DNA of 64,000 bases. It comes from Gemmatimonadota bacterium (GTDB lineage Bacteria > Gemmatimonadota > Gemmatimonadetes > Gemmatimonadales > Gemmatimonadaceae). The notes under the pieces are model-generated. The model did no database searches. It saw nothing but the letters and a program-made list of their open reading frames with translations, and was not told the origin of the DNA. Below are positions 63,227 through 64,000 of the stretch, piece after piece. The translations under genes and the position numbers were made by a program. Each line of letters starts with the position of its first letter. The first letter of the stretch is position 1. Where the stretch lies: NCBI GenBank assembly GCA_021298835.1, contig JAJTHG010000038.1, forward strand, positions 1 through 64,000. The letters run 5' to 3'.

Positions 63227-64000
63227 TCACCAGTCGCCGCTCGAGCCGCCGCCGGAGAAGCCCCCGCCGCCGCCGAACCCGCCGAATCCGCCTCCGAAGC
63301 CCCCGCCACCACCGCCAAGCCCGCCGCTCGACCATCCGCCGCCGCTGCGCCGGCCCGAGTTGAGCAGCGAGTTGATGACCATCCACTTGAGCATCTCCTC
63401 GCCGCCGCCGCCGCGCCGCCCGCGCCGGCCGCGTCCGGAGAACACCGCGAGCAGCACCAGCCCGATCACGACCAGCACCGGGAACGGGATTCCCGAGTTC
63501 TTCCGCCGCGCCGCCGTCGGCGGCGCCGGGGCCGCCCCATCGAGCGCGAAACCGTACTGCGCGGCGTAGCGCTCGGCCAGGCGTGCCGTGATCAGTTCGA
63601 GCCCGGCACCATAGTCGCGCTGCCGGAAGAAGGGCGTCGCCTCGCGACGGATGTCCCCCGCGACCGCATCCGGGATGAACCCCTCGACTCCGCGCCCGAT
63701 CGTGATGGAAATGTGCCCGCGACCGTCCTGCGACGTCTCCTTGGGCACCAGCAGCACGACCACACCGGCGTTCTTCGCGGGATCTCCCGCCTCGCCCTTG
63801 GCACCGACGCCCCACTCGCGTCCGATGCGCAGGGCCACGTCACCCACGTCGCGTCCCGCGAGGTCGGGGAGCGTGACGACCGCGATCTCCCCCTGCGAGG
63901 CCTCGCGCACGCGCTGCGCGAGCGCCACGATCCGCGCGGCCTGGGCCGGCGGGACCACGTTGGCGAAGTCGTTGAGCCAGCCGCGCGGCGCGGGGATGAC
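63227..64000 (-). CDS. TPM-domain membrane protein (runs off the right edge)
   Basis: The last 257 codons of a TPM (TLP18.3/Psb32/MOLO-1) protein; the start lies beyond 64000. The visible part begins VIPAPRGWLNDFANVVPP, the TPM opening, then VGVGAKGEAGDPAKNAGVVV-like core, a transmembrane helix (IPFPVLVVIGLVLLAVFSG) and a long glycine-rich tail. LemA and TPM genes commonly occur together, as here. The role is unknown; some TPM proteins act as phosphatases. Confidence 0.88.
   Translation of the reverse strand, partial: VIPAPRGWLNDFANVVPPAQAARIVALAQRVREASQGEIAVVTLPDLAGRDVGDVALRIGREWGVGAKGEAGDPAKNAGVVVLLVPKETSQDGRGHISITIGRGVEGFIPDAVAGDIRREATPFFRQRDYGAGLELITARLAERYAAQYGFALDGAAPAPPTAARRKNSGIPFPVLVVIGLVLLAVFSGRGRRGRRGGGGEEMLKWMVINSLLNSGRRSGGGWSSGGLGGGGGGFGGGFGGFGGGGGFSGGGSSGDW

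Overview
The window is a densely coded stretch of a very GC-rich bacterial chromosome. No gap between genes reaches 300 bases, and many neighbours overlap by 1 or 4 bases (ATGA, GTGA, TAATG). I saw no rRNA, tRNA, CRISPR array, insertion sequence or phage gene. High GC, a SusC/SusD pair, many lipoproteins, VCBS/haloperoxidase genes, GTG starts and few Shine-Dalgarno sites suggest a Gemmatimonadota-like organism. That placement is inference; no rRNA gene is present to test it.

Region by region: (1) 1-5478, minus strand: an unknown protein, a NurA-like nuclease, a HerA-type ATPase, an SbcD/Mre11 nuclease and an SbcC/Rad50 ATPase cut by the window edge. This is an archaeal-style DNA-end resection set and the most interesting locus here. 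(2) 5581-11127: aspartate aminotransferase, a degenerate DEAD-box-like protein overlapping thymidine kinase, an AraC regulator with a receiver-like front half, CoaE and GcvH. (3) 11144-14902: one-piece glycine decarboxylase GcvP, divergent from a LipM-like octanoyltransferase. (4) 14984-21840: a complete oligopeptide ABC importer ending in a POT-family proton/peptide symporter, with successive GTGA overlaps. (5) 21843-29184: an outer-membrane barrel protein coupled to a coiled-coil protein, an unknown gene, a GT2/DUF3108/unknown trio, a small membrane protein and a ThiO-like oxidase. (6) 29284-35705: lipA, pdhA, pdhB, pdhC, lpd and lipB, i.e. pyruvate dehydrogenase with its lipoylation enzymes. 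(7) 35772-50008: UvrD-type helicase, a histidine kinase/response regulator pair, a secreted metallopeptidase lipoprotein, dnaE, accA, a PSP1-domain protein and metG. (8) 50040-56759: a small lipoprotein, SusD, a SusC-type receptor interrupted by one in-frame TAG, and a divergent secreted plug-like protein. (9) 56668-64000, minus strand: a VCBS/ASPIC lipoprotein, a vanadium haloperoxidase-like lipoprotein, LemA, a nucleotidyltransferase-like protein and a TPM-domain protein that runs off the right edge.

Two themes link the genes. Lipoic acid: GcvH and the pyruvate dehydrogenase E2 need lipoyl groups, and the window holds LipA, LipB and a LipM-like enzyme. Peptide and nutrient uptake: an ABC importer, a POT symporter and a SusCD system lie together with secreted enzymes. 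Long ORFs antisense to real genes are common because of the GC content and were left out.
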